Shown: piece after piece, positions 44,679 through 52,265 of the stretch
Numbering within the stretch: the first letter of the stretch is position 1
Layout of the letters: every line of letters begins with the position of its first letter
Source: Chitinophagaceae bacterium
Lineage (GTDB): Bacteria; Bacteroidota; Bacteroidia; Chitinophagales; Chitinophagaceae
Length of the DNA stretch: 64,000 nt
Reading direction: 5' to 3'
Assembly: GCA_028288595.1 (NCBI GenBank)
Contig: JAQBNK010000168.1
Location: 17,258 to 81,257, forward strand
The notes under the pieces: generated by a model
The model's input: the letters and a program-made list of their open reading frames with translations, nothing else
Told to the model about the DNA's origin: nothing
The model's database searches: none
Position numbers and translations under genes: made by a program

Positions 44679-44870
44679 ATTATAAGCGAAAAAAAGTTTC
44701 CCGGTAATCCAACAAAATCATATCGTTCTACACAACCATTTAGAGTAGTTGGAGAAGTTACAATCTGGCAACAACACCCGGCAGCTCAAATTAAAACAAT
44801 GAAAGAACACCTTGACAAACTTAATAAGCAAGGTATAAATTCATTAAATGATGAGAGCAACCTAAAATAA
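44679..44870 (+). pseudogene. C-terminal gene fragment without start
   Basis: In the same frame as the VOC gene but after its stop codon, 63 codons remain open to a TAA at 44868. They encode a polar segment with FPGNPTKSYRSTQP, GEVTIWQQHP and KEHLDKLNKQG. No ATG precedes this part. It is probably the tail of another gene whose front has been lost. I do not recognise the family. Confidence 0.45.
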
Positions 44871-44877
44871 ACAAACT

Positions 44878-45321
44878 ATGGAAAAAAGCAAACTGCTTGA
44901 AATGAACAATGTTGGTATCGTTGTAGAAAACCTCGAAAACGCCATCTCGTTTTTCTCAGAAATTGGTTTGCAACTTGAAGGACGTGCTACAATTGAAGGA
45001 GAATGGGCAGGTCGTGTTACAGGACTTGGCAATCAGAATGTAGAGGTTGCTATGATGGTTACACCTGACGGACACAGCCGGCTTGAGATCTCAAAATTTA
45101 TTAACCCAAAAACTATTTCAGACCATAGAAAAGCGCCTGTTAATTCTTTGGGTTATCTGCGTGTAATGTTTAGGGTGAACAACCTAGACGAGTTGGTAGC
45201 ACGACTGATAAAAAATGGTGCTGAACTTGTTGGTGAAGTAGTTCAGTATGAGAACTTGTATAGGCTATGCTATATACGTGGGACTGAAGGTCTGCTGGTT
45301 GGTTTGGCAGAGCAACTATAA
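44878..45321 (+). CDS. VOC family protein (glyoxalase/dioxygenase fold)
   Basis: A 147-residue protein with the repeated beta-alpha-beta-beta-beta units of the VOC fold. Recognisable blocks are NVGIVVENLENAISFFSEIGL, VAMMVTPDGHSRLEISKF and YLRVMFRVNNLDELVARLIKNG. The metal ligands are not obvious. It is only distantly similar to the first VOC gene and is not a recent duplicate. Sequence alone does not show the substrate. Confidence 0.85.
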   Translation: MEKSKLLEMNNVGIVVENLENAISFFSEIGLQLEGRATIEGEWAGRVTGLGNQNVEVAMMVTPDGHSRLEISKFINPKTISDHRKAPVNSLGYLRVMFRVNNLDELVARLIKNGAELVGEVVQYENLYRLCYIRGTEGLLVGLAEQL

Positions 45322-45375
45322 AGCAAAGAAATCATCAAAGTATGTAACGAAAGACAAAGTATCAATTCTAATTAA

Positions 45376-45951
45376 ATGAGCGACCATCTTCAAAGCTTAA
45401 ATATCCATATTAAGAAAGAAGCAGATGAAATTTTATATAAAAAGGGGCTTATTGATATTTTAAATTCTTTTGGCACACCCCACATTCACGGCAGTTATTT
45501 ACTTGATTTAATGACATGGAGGGACTTAGATATTTATCTTGAGGTTGATAATATCGCAGAATCAGACTTCTTTCTTTTGGGTGGCAAAATTTGCACTGTG
45601 CTTAAACCAGTGAAAATGAGTTTTAGAAATGAAACGATATCAAAAACACAAAATCTTCCATTTGGCTTATACTGGGGTATTTACTTAGGAAATGAGAGGG
45701 CTGGCGCCTGGAAGATTGATATTTGGACAGTCGGTACTTCGGAATGTGAACGACTTATTGACTACTGTAAAGAGATTAAACAACAACTCACCTCTTTAGC
45801 TGTCTCAAGAATATTAGAAATTAAATCGCAATGCTGGACAGACCCGGAATATAGACGTTCTTATAGTAGTTCGGATATATATACAGCGGTACTGGAGAAG
45901 AATATTCCGAACATCGGGGAGTTCAAAAAATACCTAAGAACTACAAAATAA
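45376..45951 (+). CDS. Nucleotidyltransferase-fold protein
   Basis: A 191-residue protein with the pol-beta nucleotidyltransferase triad: Gly39-Ser40 in HGSYLLDL, Asp50 and Asp52 in WRDLDIYLEV, and a third Asp115 in WKIDIWTVG. The rest is helical. This fits small NTases that modify antibiotics, proteins or tRNA; none of those subgroups is clearly matched. It is a single gene followed 14 bases later by element C, as in a cassette. No toxin-antitoxin partner is adjacent. Confidence 0.65.
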   Translation: MSDHLQSLNIHIKKEADEILYKKGLIDILNSFGTPHIHGSYLLDLMTWRDLDIYLEVDNIAESDFFLLGGKICTVLKPVKMSFRNETISKTQNLPFGLYWGIYLGNERAGAWKIDIWTVGTSECERLIDYCKEIKQQLTSLAVSRILEIKSQCWTDPEYRRSYSSSDIYTAVLEKNIPNIGEFKKYLRTTK

Positions 45952-45964
45952 ACATATAAGCTTA

Positions 45965-46011
45965 CCGCTAACATGAGGTTTTGTTATACCCGCTAAAAAA
46001 TATGTCCTCAT
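45965..46011 (+). repeat. attC-like element C (left end only) and small hairpin
   Basis: The segment CCGCTAACATGAGG shares its first ten bases with elements A and B, and TACCCGC near 45987 resembles the start of their right arms. The matching right end is absent. ATGAGG (45973-45978) and CCTCAT (46006-46011) form a short hairpin that may end the transcript of the leftward gene at 46025. Confidence 0.45.
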
Positions 46012-46024
46012 CGACTATCGCTTC

Positions 46025-47041
46025 CTACGCCTTACTCAACCAAACGGCATACTTAAAATAGTTGATCCTGTTAACGAACTTCGCCATATCCGGCAGAATA
46101 TCTTTCTTCGGTATGGAAATCCAGTTGAGTGGTTCACCATATTTTTTTGCAGCCCTTTCGAGTGTATCAATTCCAACCATAGTAAAAGCATCCAGGCATC
46201 CATAACGGGCAATGATCTTTTTTTTTCTTTTTAATGACGAATCAATTTGCATAATGAGCTGTTGCATATTTTTCACTTCCGCTATAAAGATTTCTCTTAA
46301 GTGCGACACATCTCGCACTTTTGTCACCATCGTATGAGTTCCTAGGTGAATATCTTTGTAGGTATCATAAATGTCGTTTGTCATTTGCCCCATCATGCCA
46401 TGTTGGTAAATAATCCGGCGCTCCGCTTCGGTCCAGTTTTCGTCAATCAGTTCTGCAACAGTTAGACAGTAATTACCGTTTTTATTCCTCGCAATATCAA
46501 TGGTTTCTTCCAAAGAAAGTCCAGCCTGGTGCTGCCGCATTGAATCTGCCTGTCCATGAAACGCTTTTTTCAACTGTGTCCAATATGCAGGCCTGACGGA
46601 CAGCTTTTTGAGCTCCTCATTTATTCCTACAATCAACTTTATTTTTTTAGATAATGAAGGGTTAACAGTTTTGCTGTATGGCAGTTCCAACAGGTGAAGC
46701 AAGTCCAGCATTTCCTGTTCATTCCAACCGTCTTCGTCAATCAGGTCGTCGCACAGTGTGGCCAGGAAACTCATCAGTGTAATGCGTTTTCGTTCGATCT
46801 CCGTCAACTTTCTTCCTTTCAGCAATGTATAATTCTCGGCCAGTGCACAAACGCTAAGCAGTGGATAGTATCTCAAGGCCTTTCGTTTTTCTGCGTCACC
46901 CAGCTCATATTGCAGCATTTCGCACATAGAAGACTGCAAAGGTTCCAGGTAGCTTTTTACAAACCGCAGCTGGCGGTAGATACGAGCGTAATAATCTGCT
47001 GCATAGTAAACAAGGCCGGGGTACGTCATATGGGGTTTCAA
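46025..47041 (-). CDS. Class I terpene synthase-like protein
   Basis: A 338-residue all-helical protein. A DDLIDED motif (residues 98-104) fits the aspartate-rich Mg site of class I isoprenoid synthases. NDIYDTYKD (222-230) fits the second NSE/DTE metal site (N-D-x-x-S/T-x-x-K/R-D/E) except that Asp replaces Ser/Thr. Spacing of about 124 residues between them is in the range for terpene cyclases. A cyclase rather than a chain-elongating synthase is suggested by the NSE-like form. No prenyl or P450 genes are adjacent, so the product is unknown. It follows the GlxA-type regulator by 40 bases. Confidence 0.5.
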   Translation of the reverse strand: MKPHMTYPGLVYYAADYYARIYRQLRFVKSYLEPLQSSMCEMLQYELGDAEKRKALRYYPLLSVCALAENYTLLKGRKLTEIERKRITLMSFLATLCDDLIDEDGWNEQEMLDLLHLLELPYSKTVNPSLSKKIKLIVGINEELKKLSVRPAYWTQLKKAFHGQADSMRQHQAGLSLEETIDIARNKNGNYCLTVAELIDENWTEAERRIIYQHGMMGQMTNDIYDTYKDIHLGTHTMVTKVRDVSHLREIFIAEVKNMQQLIMQIDSSLKRKKKIIARYGCLDAFTMVGIDTLERAAKKYGEPLNWISIPKKDILPDMAKFVNRINYFKYAVWLSKA

Positions 47042-47080
47042 ATATACTGCGCAGAATTATAAAATGGTAAATCGCTTTTC

Positions 47081-48064
47081 CTAAACGACTGCTTCCTTAT
47101 TATACTTCTCTTTATATTCTATTGGCGACATGCCGGTAATTTTTCTGAACACTTCACGGAAGGCCTTTACATCCGAATAGCCCACATCGTACATTACCTC
47201 ATTCACCGTTTTACGGGTGTTTTCGAATGATTTTTTTGCGGCTTCCATTTTAACCCGTTGCGAATATTCAACCGGTGTGTTTCCGGTGGCTTTGATAAAT
47301 CTGCGATCAAAATTTCTTCTCCCGACATTAAATTTTGATGATAAATCCTCAACGGAAATTTTTTCGTGCGGTTTATTCTCAATGAATGCCTGTGCTTTTT
47401 TAATCACTTCATCACCGTGCGACTTTTGCCCGGTAAACATAGTAAACTCCGACTGCCTGTTTCTGTCCATTTCTATCTGGAAAACTTTAGAACAAAAAAT
47501 AGCTGTTTGCCGGTCAAAGTATTTTTCAATCAAATAAATTACCAGGTTCAAAAAGGAATATGCACCGCCATTAGTGTAGATCCCATTCTCGTGCGTAATC
47601 AATTTGTCTGTTTGCAAATTCACTTTTGGAAACATCGTTCTGAAATTATCAGCAGCAGACCAGTGTGTAGAACAACTTTTTCCATCCAGCAAACCTGTGG
47701 ATGCAAGCATAAATGCACCCGTGCAGATAGAGGCCACTTCAGCTCCCTGTTTGTATTGTTGCTGAATCCATTCAATCAGCGCTTTATTCTGCTTTACTAC
47801 TTTTAAATAATTGTGATTGAGCGAAGGAATAATAATGAGATCAGATCTTGTTATGGTTGAAATGTTTGTGTGCGGCTTAACGGTAAACAAGCCTTCATAA
47901 TATTCAACTTTTTTCGAAACACCTGCCAGTTGAATAGTGAACAATTCTTTTTTATGGTATGCCTTCCAGTACTCATTCGCTTTGGAAAATATTTTATACG
48001 CACCTACAATGCTGCTAAGGTTATTCCCCTCTCCGTCCGGAACTATAATGGTGAGATGTTTCAT
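47081..48064 (-). CDS. GlxA-type AraC family regulator with DJ-1/PfpI domain
   Basis: A transcription factor of 327 residues. The N-terminal DJ-1/PfpI-like domain shows IASVCTGAF-type sequence VASICTGAFMLASTGLLDG. The C-terminal AraC domain has two HTHs ending with SDVKAFREVFRKITGMSPIEYKEKY. The start at 48064 (MKHLTIIVPDGEG) is preferred to the upstream frame start at 48103, because a promoter box occurs between them. It precedes the terpene-synthase-like gene on the same strand and may control it. Confidence 0.9.
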   Translation of the reverse strand: MKHLTIIVPDGEGNNLSSIVGAYKIFSKANEYWKAYHKKELFTIQLAGVSKKVEYYEGLFTVKPHTNISTITRSDLIIIPSLNHNYLKVVKQNKALIEWIQQQYKQGAEVASICTGAFMLASTGLLDGKSCSTHWSAADNFRTMFPKVNLQTDKLITHENGIYTNGGAYSFLNLVIYLIEKYFDRQTAIFCSKVFQIEMDRNRQSEFTMFTGQKSHGDEVIKKAQAFIENKPHEKISVEDLSSKFNVGRRNFDRRFIKATGNTPVEYSQRVKMEAAKKSFENTRKTVNEVMYDVGYSDVKAFREVFRKITGMSPIEYKEKYNKEAVV

Positions 48065-48077
48065 ACTTAGATTTTGA

Positions 48078-48108
48078 CAAAGGTAAAAATAATATCTGTC
48101 CAAATCAA
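48078..48108 (-). promoter_or_regulatory. Promoter of the GlxA-type regulator
   Basis: On the minus strand TTG (48106-48108), 20 bases, then TACCTTTG (48078-48085). Both boxes and the spacing match the Bacteroidota consensus TTG-N19-21-TAnnTTTG, the best promoter in the window. It lies 13 bases before the ATG at 48064 and overlaps the longer reading frame. Confidence 0.75.
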
Positions 48109-48199
48109 CCCATCAGAAAGTCCATTTTACCCCCTTATGGAACCAGATTCAGACAATACATTTGCTATGTAAAGTTTTATAACATTTAAAAATCAAAAG

Positions 48200-48679
48200 A
48201 TGAATTCAACTGAGACAGTATTAAAAATGATATTTGACAGGTGGGACGGGTCAATAAAAAATTGCGACGCCATACTCAGTTCCCTTAGTGATGAACAACT
48301 GCAAAAAGAAATTGCGCCAGGTAAAAACAGGGGAATTTATTTATTAGGACATCTCATTGCCGTGCATGATGATATGCTTACACTATTAGACATGGGTAAC
48401 AAACTTTATCCCGAGTTGCGTAAACACTTTATTGATTGCCCCGATAAAGCAGTAGCAGAAATTCCATCGGCAAAAGAATTGAGAGCGTATTGGAGCAAAC
48501 AATGCGAAGTGCTAAAACAAAAATTCGAAAGCCTTCAACCTGGTCAATGGCTGGAAAAACATACTGCTGTTTCTGCTGAAGATTTTGCCCGGGAACCGCA
48601 CCGCAATAAATTAAACATCATCATCACCAGAACATCCCATTTGCAATACCATGTTGGGCAATTAGTATTGCTAAAATAA
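48200..48679 (+). CDS. DinB family metal-dependent protein
   Basis: A 159-residue four-helix-bundle protein of the DinB/YfiT type. Putative metal ligands are the His in LLGHLIAVHDD and the paired His in SHLQYHVGQLVLL near the C-terminus. A -7-like box TACATTTG at 48157-48164 precedes it by 35 bases. DinB proteins include bacillithiol or mycothiol transferases and other thiol enzymes; the role here is unknown. The next gene starts 18 bases later, so the two are probably co-transcribed. Confidence 0.85.
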   Translation: MNSTETVLKMIFDRWDGSIKNCDAILSSLSDEQLQKEIAPGKNRGIYLLGHLIAVHDDMLTLLDMGNKLYPELRKHFIDCPDKAVAEIPSAKELRAYWSKQCEVLKQKFESLQPGQWLEKHTAVSAEDFAREPHRNKLNIIITRTSHLQYHVGQLVLLK

Positions 48680-48697
48680 TTCCCTAAACCAATCAAA

Positions 48698-49138
48698 ATG
48701 GCAACATCAAATTTTACAACAACGATCACAGTTGATAATTCAGCGGAAGAAGTATTCAATGCGGTTAATAATGTTCGCGGATGGTGGCAGGGACACATTG
48801 AAGGCGACACAACCAAATTAAATGATGAGTTTAGTTATCGCATGAAGGATTTACACTTTTCAAAACAAAAATTGGTTGAAGTTGTTCCTGGTGAAAAAGT
48901 GGTTTGGCTTGTTACTGACAGTAAACTCGGTTTTGTTCAAAACCAAAGCGAATGGACAGGAACAAAAATCGTTTTTGAGATCTCTGAAGTAAACAATAAA
49001 ACGCAATTACGTTTCACTCATATGGGCCTTGTTCCCGGAATACAATGTTATGGCGGATGTTCCAGTGGATGGGAAGCCCTGGTGCAGAAAAGTTTATTCA
49101 GCCTGTTAACGACAGGCAAGGGCCAGGAAGTTTTCTAA
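48698..49138 (+). CDS. SRPBCC/AHSA1 family protein
   Basis: A 146-residue START-like (SRPBCC) protein with the AHSA1-type pattern: an N-terminal strand FTTTITVDNSAEEVFNAVNNVRGWWQG, then VVPGEKVVWLVTDS, and a C-terminal helix following GWEALVQKSLFSLLTTG. These domains bind hydrophobic ligands; the homologue in eukaryotes stimulates Hsp90. It follows the DinB gene by 18 bases. The 190 bases after it (49139-49328) show no gene or clear structure. Confidence 0.85.
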   Translation: MATSNFTTTITVDNSAEEVFNAVNNVRGWWQGHIEGDTTKLNDEFSYRMKDLHFSKQKLVEVVPGEKVVWLVTDSKLGFVQNQSEWTGTKIVFEISEVNNKTQLRFTHMGLVPGIQCYGGCSSGWEALVQKSLFSLLTTGKGQEVF

Positions 49139-49328
49139 ACACGACCGGCCTGTCTAAAAATTCAGGGCCGAAAGATCATACCACTTATGGGTGCGGAACT
49201 TTCACTCGAGTACAACTAGGGTAGGCTTTACCTACGCTTTACCATGGGACTTCCGGTTTGCGTGTATGCATTACCCTACACTTAAGCCGCCTTTAAAACA
49301 GCTTTAGCCGTTAAGTAATAATCACGGG

Positions 49329-49643
49329 TTAGTCTTCCTCGTCCCACTGCGGAACGGTGGCGCCTTGCCCCTCTATGTCCACTTTCGACCGGTGAATTAC
49401 ATGTGCGGCCTCTACCAGTTTTTGCAGCAGCTCATAAAAATAGAGCAGGTCCCTCCTTTCGCCAATGCGCATGTCTTTGCCGAAGCCACCGGTGACGGTG
49501 ATCTTTAACCAGTCCCATAAAATTTCTCTTACTTCCGGCAGGTGTGCGAAGTCGAAAAAATCGGCTATCACCTGGTGAGGGTTCGCAGCTTCTTTGTCAG
49601 TTAACTTTTGAGGCAGGAAAGAATTGTGTTTGATATCCTTCAT
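49329..49643 (-). CDS. Hypothetical protein, 104 residues
   Basis: A small soluble protein with motifs ADFFDFAHLPEVREILWDWLKITVTGGFG and RRDLLYFYELLQKLVEAAHVIHR. It appears alpha-helical with a conserved-looking Trp-rich helix. I do not recognise a family, although the coding pattern looks real. The upstream 437-base gap on its 5' side holds a long inverted repeat (49674-49784) and a dispersed repeat copy. Confidence 0.55.
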   Translation of the reverse strand: MKDIKHNSFLPQKLTDKEAANPHQVIADFFDFAHLPEVREILWDWLKITVTGGFGKDMRIGERRDLLYFYELLQKLVEAAHVIHRSKVDIEGQGATVPQWDEED

Positions 49644-49673
49644 AAAATAAAAATGACGCGGGTTGTACCGTCA

Positions 49674-49784
49674 GTTTGGAGGTTCCTTCGACAGACCCAC
49701 TTCGCTAACAGACAAGCCCACGCCGTAACGTGAGCGATTGTCTATCGTAAGAGCGAAGTGAAAATTGTCGAAGGATTTCCAAAC
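49674..49784. repeat. Long imperfect inverted repeat
   Basis: The ends GTTTGGAGGTTCCTTCGACA and TGTCGAAGGATTTCCAAAC are complementary with a few mismatches. Further in, ACTTCGCT pairs with AGCGAAGT and GACAA with TTGTC. The whole 111-base unit can form a branched hairpin. There is no coding frame. Such structures can be miniature mobile elements or structured RNA; no target-site duplication is evident. Confidence 0.75.
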
Positions 49785-49968
49785 TCACTTGATAGTTAAA
49801 TCGCTATGTTTTTATTGGAGGTTTTTCCCGACGGATCGGGAATACTCATTGGCAGGTTGAGACAAATATAGAAAGAAGAAAAGATTTTATGAGGCTGCTT
49901 TTGTGGTATTCTTACTTTGCCATTAGCGGGTTTGCAGAATTGATTTAGGTAGTGATCTTACGGAGACT

Positions 49969-50050
49969 GGAAGTTTTATGAGCCCGGCTGCAGTATTTCA
50001 TGTGATCGTCCCTTGCGTCGCACACTTGAGCTTTTGGATCTGATTGAACT
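49969..50050 (+). repeat. Dispersed repeat copy 2 with 66-bp open frame
   Basis: This copy aligns with 40232-40310. The 66-base frame 49978-50043 reads MSPAAVFHVIVPCVAHLSFWI and stop. Fifteen of 21 residues agree with copy 1, and the stop codon falls at the same place. Upstream the words GTTTGCAGAATTGATTTA (from 49930) occur again at 50699, near a more diverged copy. Confidence 0.6.
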
Positions 50051-50080
50051 TACCTTGTGCAAGCATAAAATCATCGCTTA

Positions 50081-50611
50081 ATGGAACGACAAAAACTCAT
50101 AAAATCACTTAAGGAAAACCACAGTTCATTTATTGACTATATAAATGGCTTAACCAATGAACAGTTTTTATTTACCTCGCAACAAAAATGGACGGCAGGA
50201 CAACAGCTTAACCACATTTATCTTGCAGTAAAGCCGGTGGCACTTGCATTAAGTTTACCCAAATTTTCTTTGCCGTTGCTTTTTGGAAAAGCAAATAGAC
50301 CATCCAGAACTTATGAAGATTTAGTAAATAAATATTTGAACAAATTAGAAAATGGCGGCAAAGCGAGCCGACCATTTATTCCTGGGGCCATCACATTAAA
50401 TCAAAAAGAAATAATTAGTAAAGGTTTAAATAAAAAGACGAATGTTTTATGTTCCAAAATTGAAAAATTTTCTGAACAGGAACTTGACACATTGATCTTA
50501 CCACATCCATTATTAGGCAAATTGACAATACGTGAAATGCTATATTTTACAATTTACCATGTTGAACATCATCACGAAATAACAAAACGAAACTTGAAAC
50601 TATCAAACTAA
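50081..50611 (+). CDS. DinB family protein (second copy)
   Basis: A 176-residue DinB/YfiT-like four-helix bundle. It shows SFIDYINGLTNEQFLFTSQQKWTAGQQLNHIYLAVKP with a metal-type His, and IREMLYFTIYHVEHHHEITKRNL with a His cluster near the end. It is unlike the DinB protein at 48200 in detail and is not a recent duplicate. The role may involve thiol or metal chemistry. It stands alone, 30 bases after repeat copy 2. Confidence 0.83.
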   Translation: MERQKLIKSLKENHSSFIDYINGLTNEQFLFTSQQKWTAGQQLNHIYLAVKPVALALSLPKFSLPLLFGKANRPSRTYEDLVNKYLNKLENGGKASRPFIPGAITLNQKEIISKGLNKKTNVLCSKIEKFSEQELDTLILPHPLLGKLTIREMLYFTIYHVEHHHEITKRNLKLSN

Positions 50612-50747
50612 ACGCAGGCTATCAACAATGCATTTCCAAAATGAATGCACGAGGGTAAAACTGAAGGAAGCATTTTATAAGATTTCTGGAATTATCCTGT
50701 TTGCAGAATTGATTTACTTTCTTAAATTGAATGATCACTATAGATGC

Positions 50748-50795
50748 CCGCAATGTCCCTGCTTCGCACAAATCCGCACACGGGAGACATTGCGG
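50748..50795 (+). repeat. Hairpin with degenerate copy of the dispersed repeat
   Basis: CCGCAATGTC (50748-50757) pairs perfectly with GACATTGCGG (50786-50795) around a loop of 28 bases. The loop contains CCTGCTTCGCACAAATC, which resembles the TTGCGTCGCACACTTG core of the dispersed repeat. The word GTTTGCAGAATTGATTTA lies just upstream at 50699. Confidence 0.4.
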
Positions 50796-50863
50796 AAACC
50801 CTAAGCAGCTGCGAACATTTAGCAAGGTTGATGGACTACTTCTAAGGAAACAGTGTAATAAAT

Positions 50864-51391
50864 ATGAAAAACTATCTACTAACTATTCTAACTGTATTAC
50901 TGTTCATAAACTCATCACTATCTGCACAAGATGGCATCCCCCATTATTCTCATACAATTATTGCATCAAAAAATGGGATTGAAAAGATATATAAACTCGG
51001 TTCGCGACTATTTATAACATACCAAAACGGTTCTGACCAGCAAAAACTAAGAGGTTATTTTACAGGAGTGACGAATGGCAAAATTGCGATTGCCCGTAAA
51101 AAGAAAACCAGTGAAGAAATTTTAATACCTGTTGAAAACATCACCGTTTTAAGAAAAATAAACCCTGGTAAAAGAATTATTTATGGAGCAGTTGGGACGG
51201 CATTAGTTGCGGGTGGCGCTGCTATAATTAACAAGAGAAGTAATTCCCCGGGTGCAGGAATGAGAGATGCGCTGATCATTCCCATAATTGGTGTTGGTGT
51301 TTATTCGCTGTGTGTTGTTCCTGCCACGCTCTTACTGGAAAAGCTAAGCGAGAAAAAGCGCAGCAGCGGCTGGACGTTCCATGCACGGTAA
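50864..51391 (+). CDS. Secreted or membrane-associated hypothetical protein
   Basis: A 175-residue protein with a signal peptide (residues 1-21, ending LSAQ). It continues with a beta-rich segment (SRLFITYQNGSDQQKLRGYFTGVTNGKIAIARKK) and two weak hydrophobic segments (IIYGAVGTALVAGGAAII and LIIPIIGVGVYSLCVVPATLLL). The pattern resembles small Bacteroidota membrane proteins with an SH3-like part. I do not recognise the family. Confidence 0.6.
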   Translation: MKNYLLTILTVLLFINSSLSAQDGIPHYSHTIIASKNGIEKIYKLGSRLFITYQNGSDQQKLRGYFTGVTNGKIAIARKKKTSEEILIPVENITVLRKINPGKRIIYGAVGTALVAGGAAIINKRSNSPGAGMRDALIIPIIGVGVYSLCVVPATLLLEKLSEKKRSSGWTFHAR

Positions 51392-51466
51392 TTTATAAAT
51401 GAATAAAAGCGTTCCGGTATATCTTTAATCACCATTCGCAATGCGAAACATGATACCACCCAGGCA

Positions 51467-52237
51467 ATGAATTATTTTAATCCAAAGACAGCAGCAGAAC
51501 GTTATTCAAAGGGACGGCCCGACTTTCACAGTAACACAATAAAGCATATCAAAGACTATTTGCATCTCGATGAAAAATTAAATAACGCCTTAGACGTCGC
51601 CTGCGGAACAGGACTTTCAACCAAAGCGCTTTTAGAAATATCAACAAATGTTTACGGCACAGACGCTTCGCAGGAAATGTTGAATTTGGCAGTGCAGTCC
51701 GGCAAAATTCATTACTCCCTTGCACCGGCAGAGCAACAACCTTTTGAAGACAATTACTTTGATATGATCACAGTCAGTTCAGGTGTTCATTGGTTTAACA
51801 TCGATCAATTCCTCGCGGAAGCAAACCGGCTTTTAAAAAGCAGATCGTGGCTCGTGGTTTATGAGAATCATTTTATTTCTGAAATGGCTGGTAATAACAA
51901 CTTCACCAATTGGTTTCCCGATGTTTATTTAAAAAAATTTCCTTCCCCTCCCCGCAATAACGCTTACTCGTGGACGAATGAAAACCTTGTCTCAAAGAAT
52001 TTCAATTTTATAACGGAAGAGAAGTTTAAAAACGCAGTCAGTTTCAATAAAAAACAATTAGCAATATATTTTACGACACAGAGCAACATCATTGCAGCAG
52101 TTGAGAAAAACCAAACAAGTTATGAGCAGGTCGAAAACTGGCTGGACGAGGAGCTTGCTTCATTTTTTGATGATGATGATACCACCCGAACAATTTACTA
52201 TGGAAACTGGATCAAGTTTATTCAACGGGCCAACTAA
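51467..52237 (+). CDS. Class I SAM-dependent methyltransferase
   Basis: A 256-residue methyltransferase. Motif I is ALDVACGTGLSTKALLEIS, beta-2 ends in GTDAS, and the post-motif is FDMITVSSGVHWFNIDQFL. The N-terminus has KTAAERYSKGRPDFH, as in the RYSKGRP-type group. The gene at 14360 has a comparable layout (VSQAAHWF) and seems to be a distant paralogue. The substrate is unknown. Confidence 0.88.
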   Translation: MNYFNPKTAAERYSKGRPDFHSNTIKHIKDYLHLDEKLNNALDVACGTGLSTKALLEISTNVYGTDASQEMLNLAVQSGKIHYSLAPAEQQPFEDNYFDMITVSSGVHWFNIDQFLAEANRLLKSRSWLVVYENHFISEMAGNNNFTNWFPDVYLKKFPSPPRNNAYSWTNENLVSKNFNFITEEKFKNAVSFNKKQLAIYFTTQSNIIAAVEKNQTSYEQVENWLDEELASFFDDDDTTRTIYYGNWIKFIQRAN

Positions 52238-52265
52238 CAAAGAAATTCCTGGCTAATAAACTTTG

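Noticed and set aside
40857..46011. Canonical integron with intI
   Set aside because: No tyrosine recombinase with an integron-specific patch is encoded in the window and the core ends are only partial matches, so I describe the elements as attC-like only.
47217..47806. Plus-strand frames opposite the GlxA-type regulator
   Set aside because: They are shadows of the regulator's coding sequence, which has clear DJ-1 and AraC domains.
49139..49328. Hidden gene or RNA after the SRPBCC gene
   Set aside because: No open frame of note or stable extended hairpin was found by eye.
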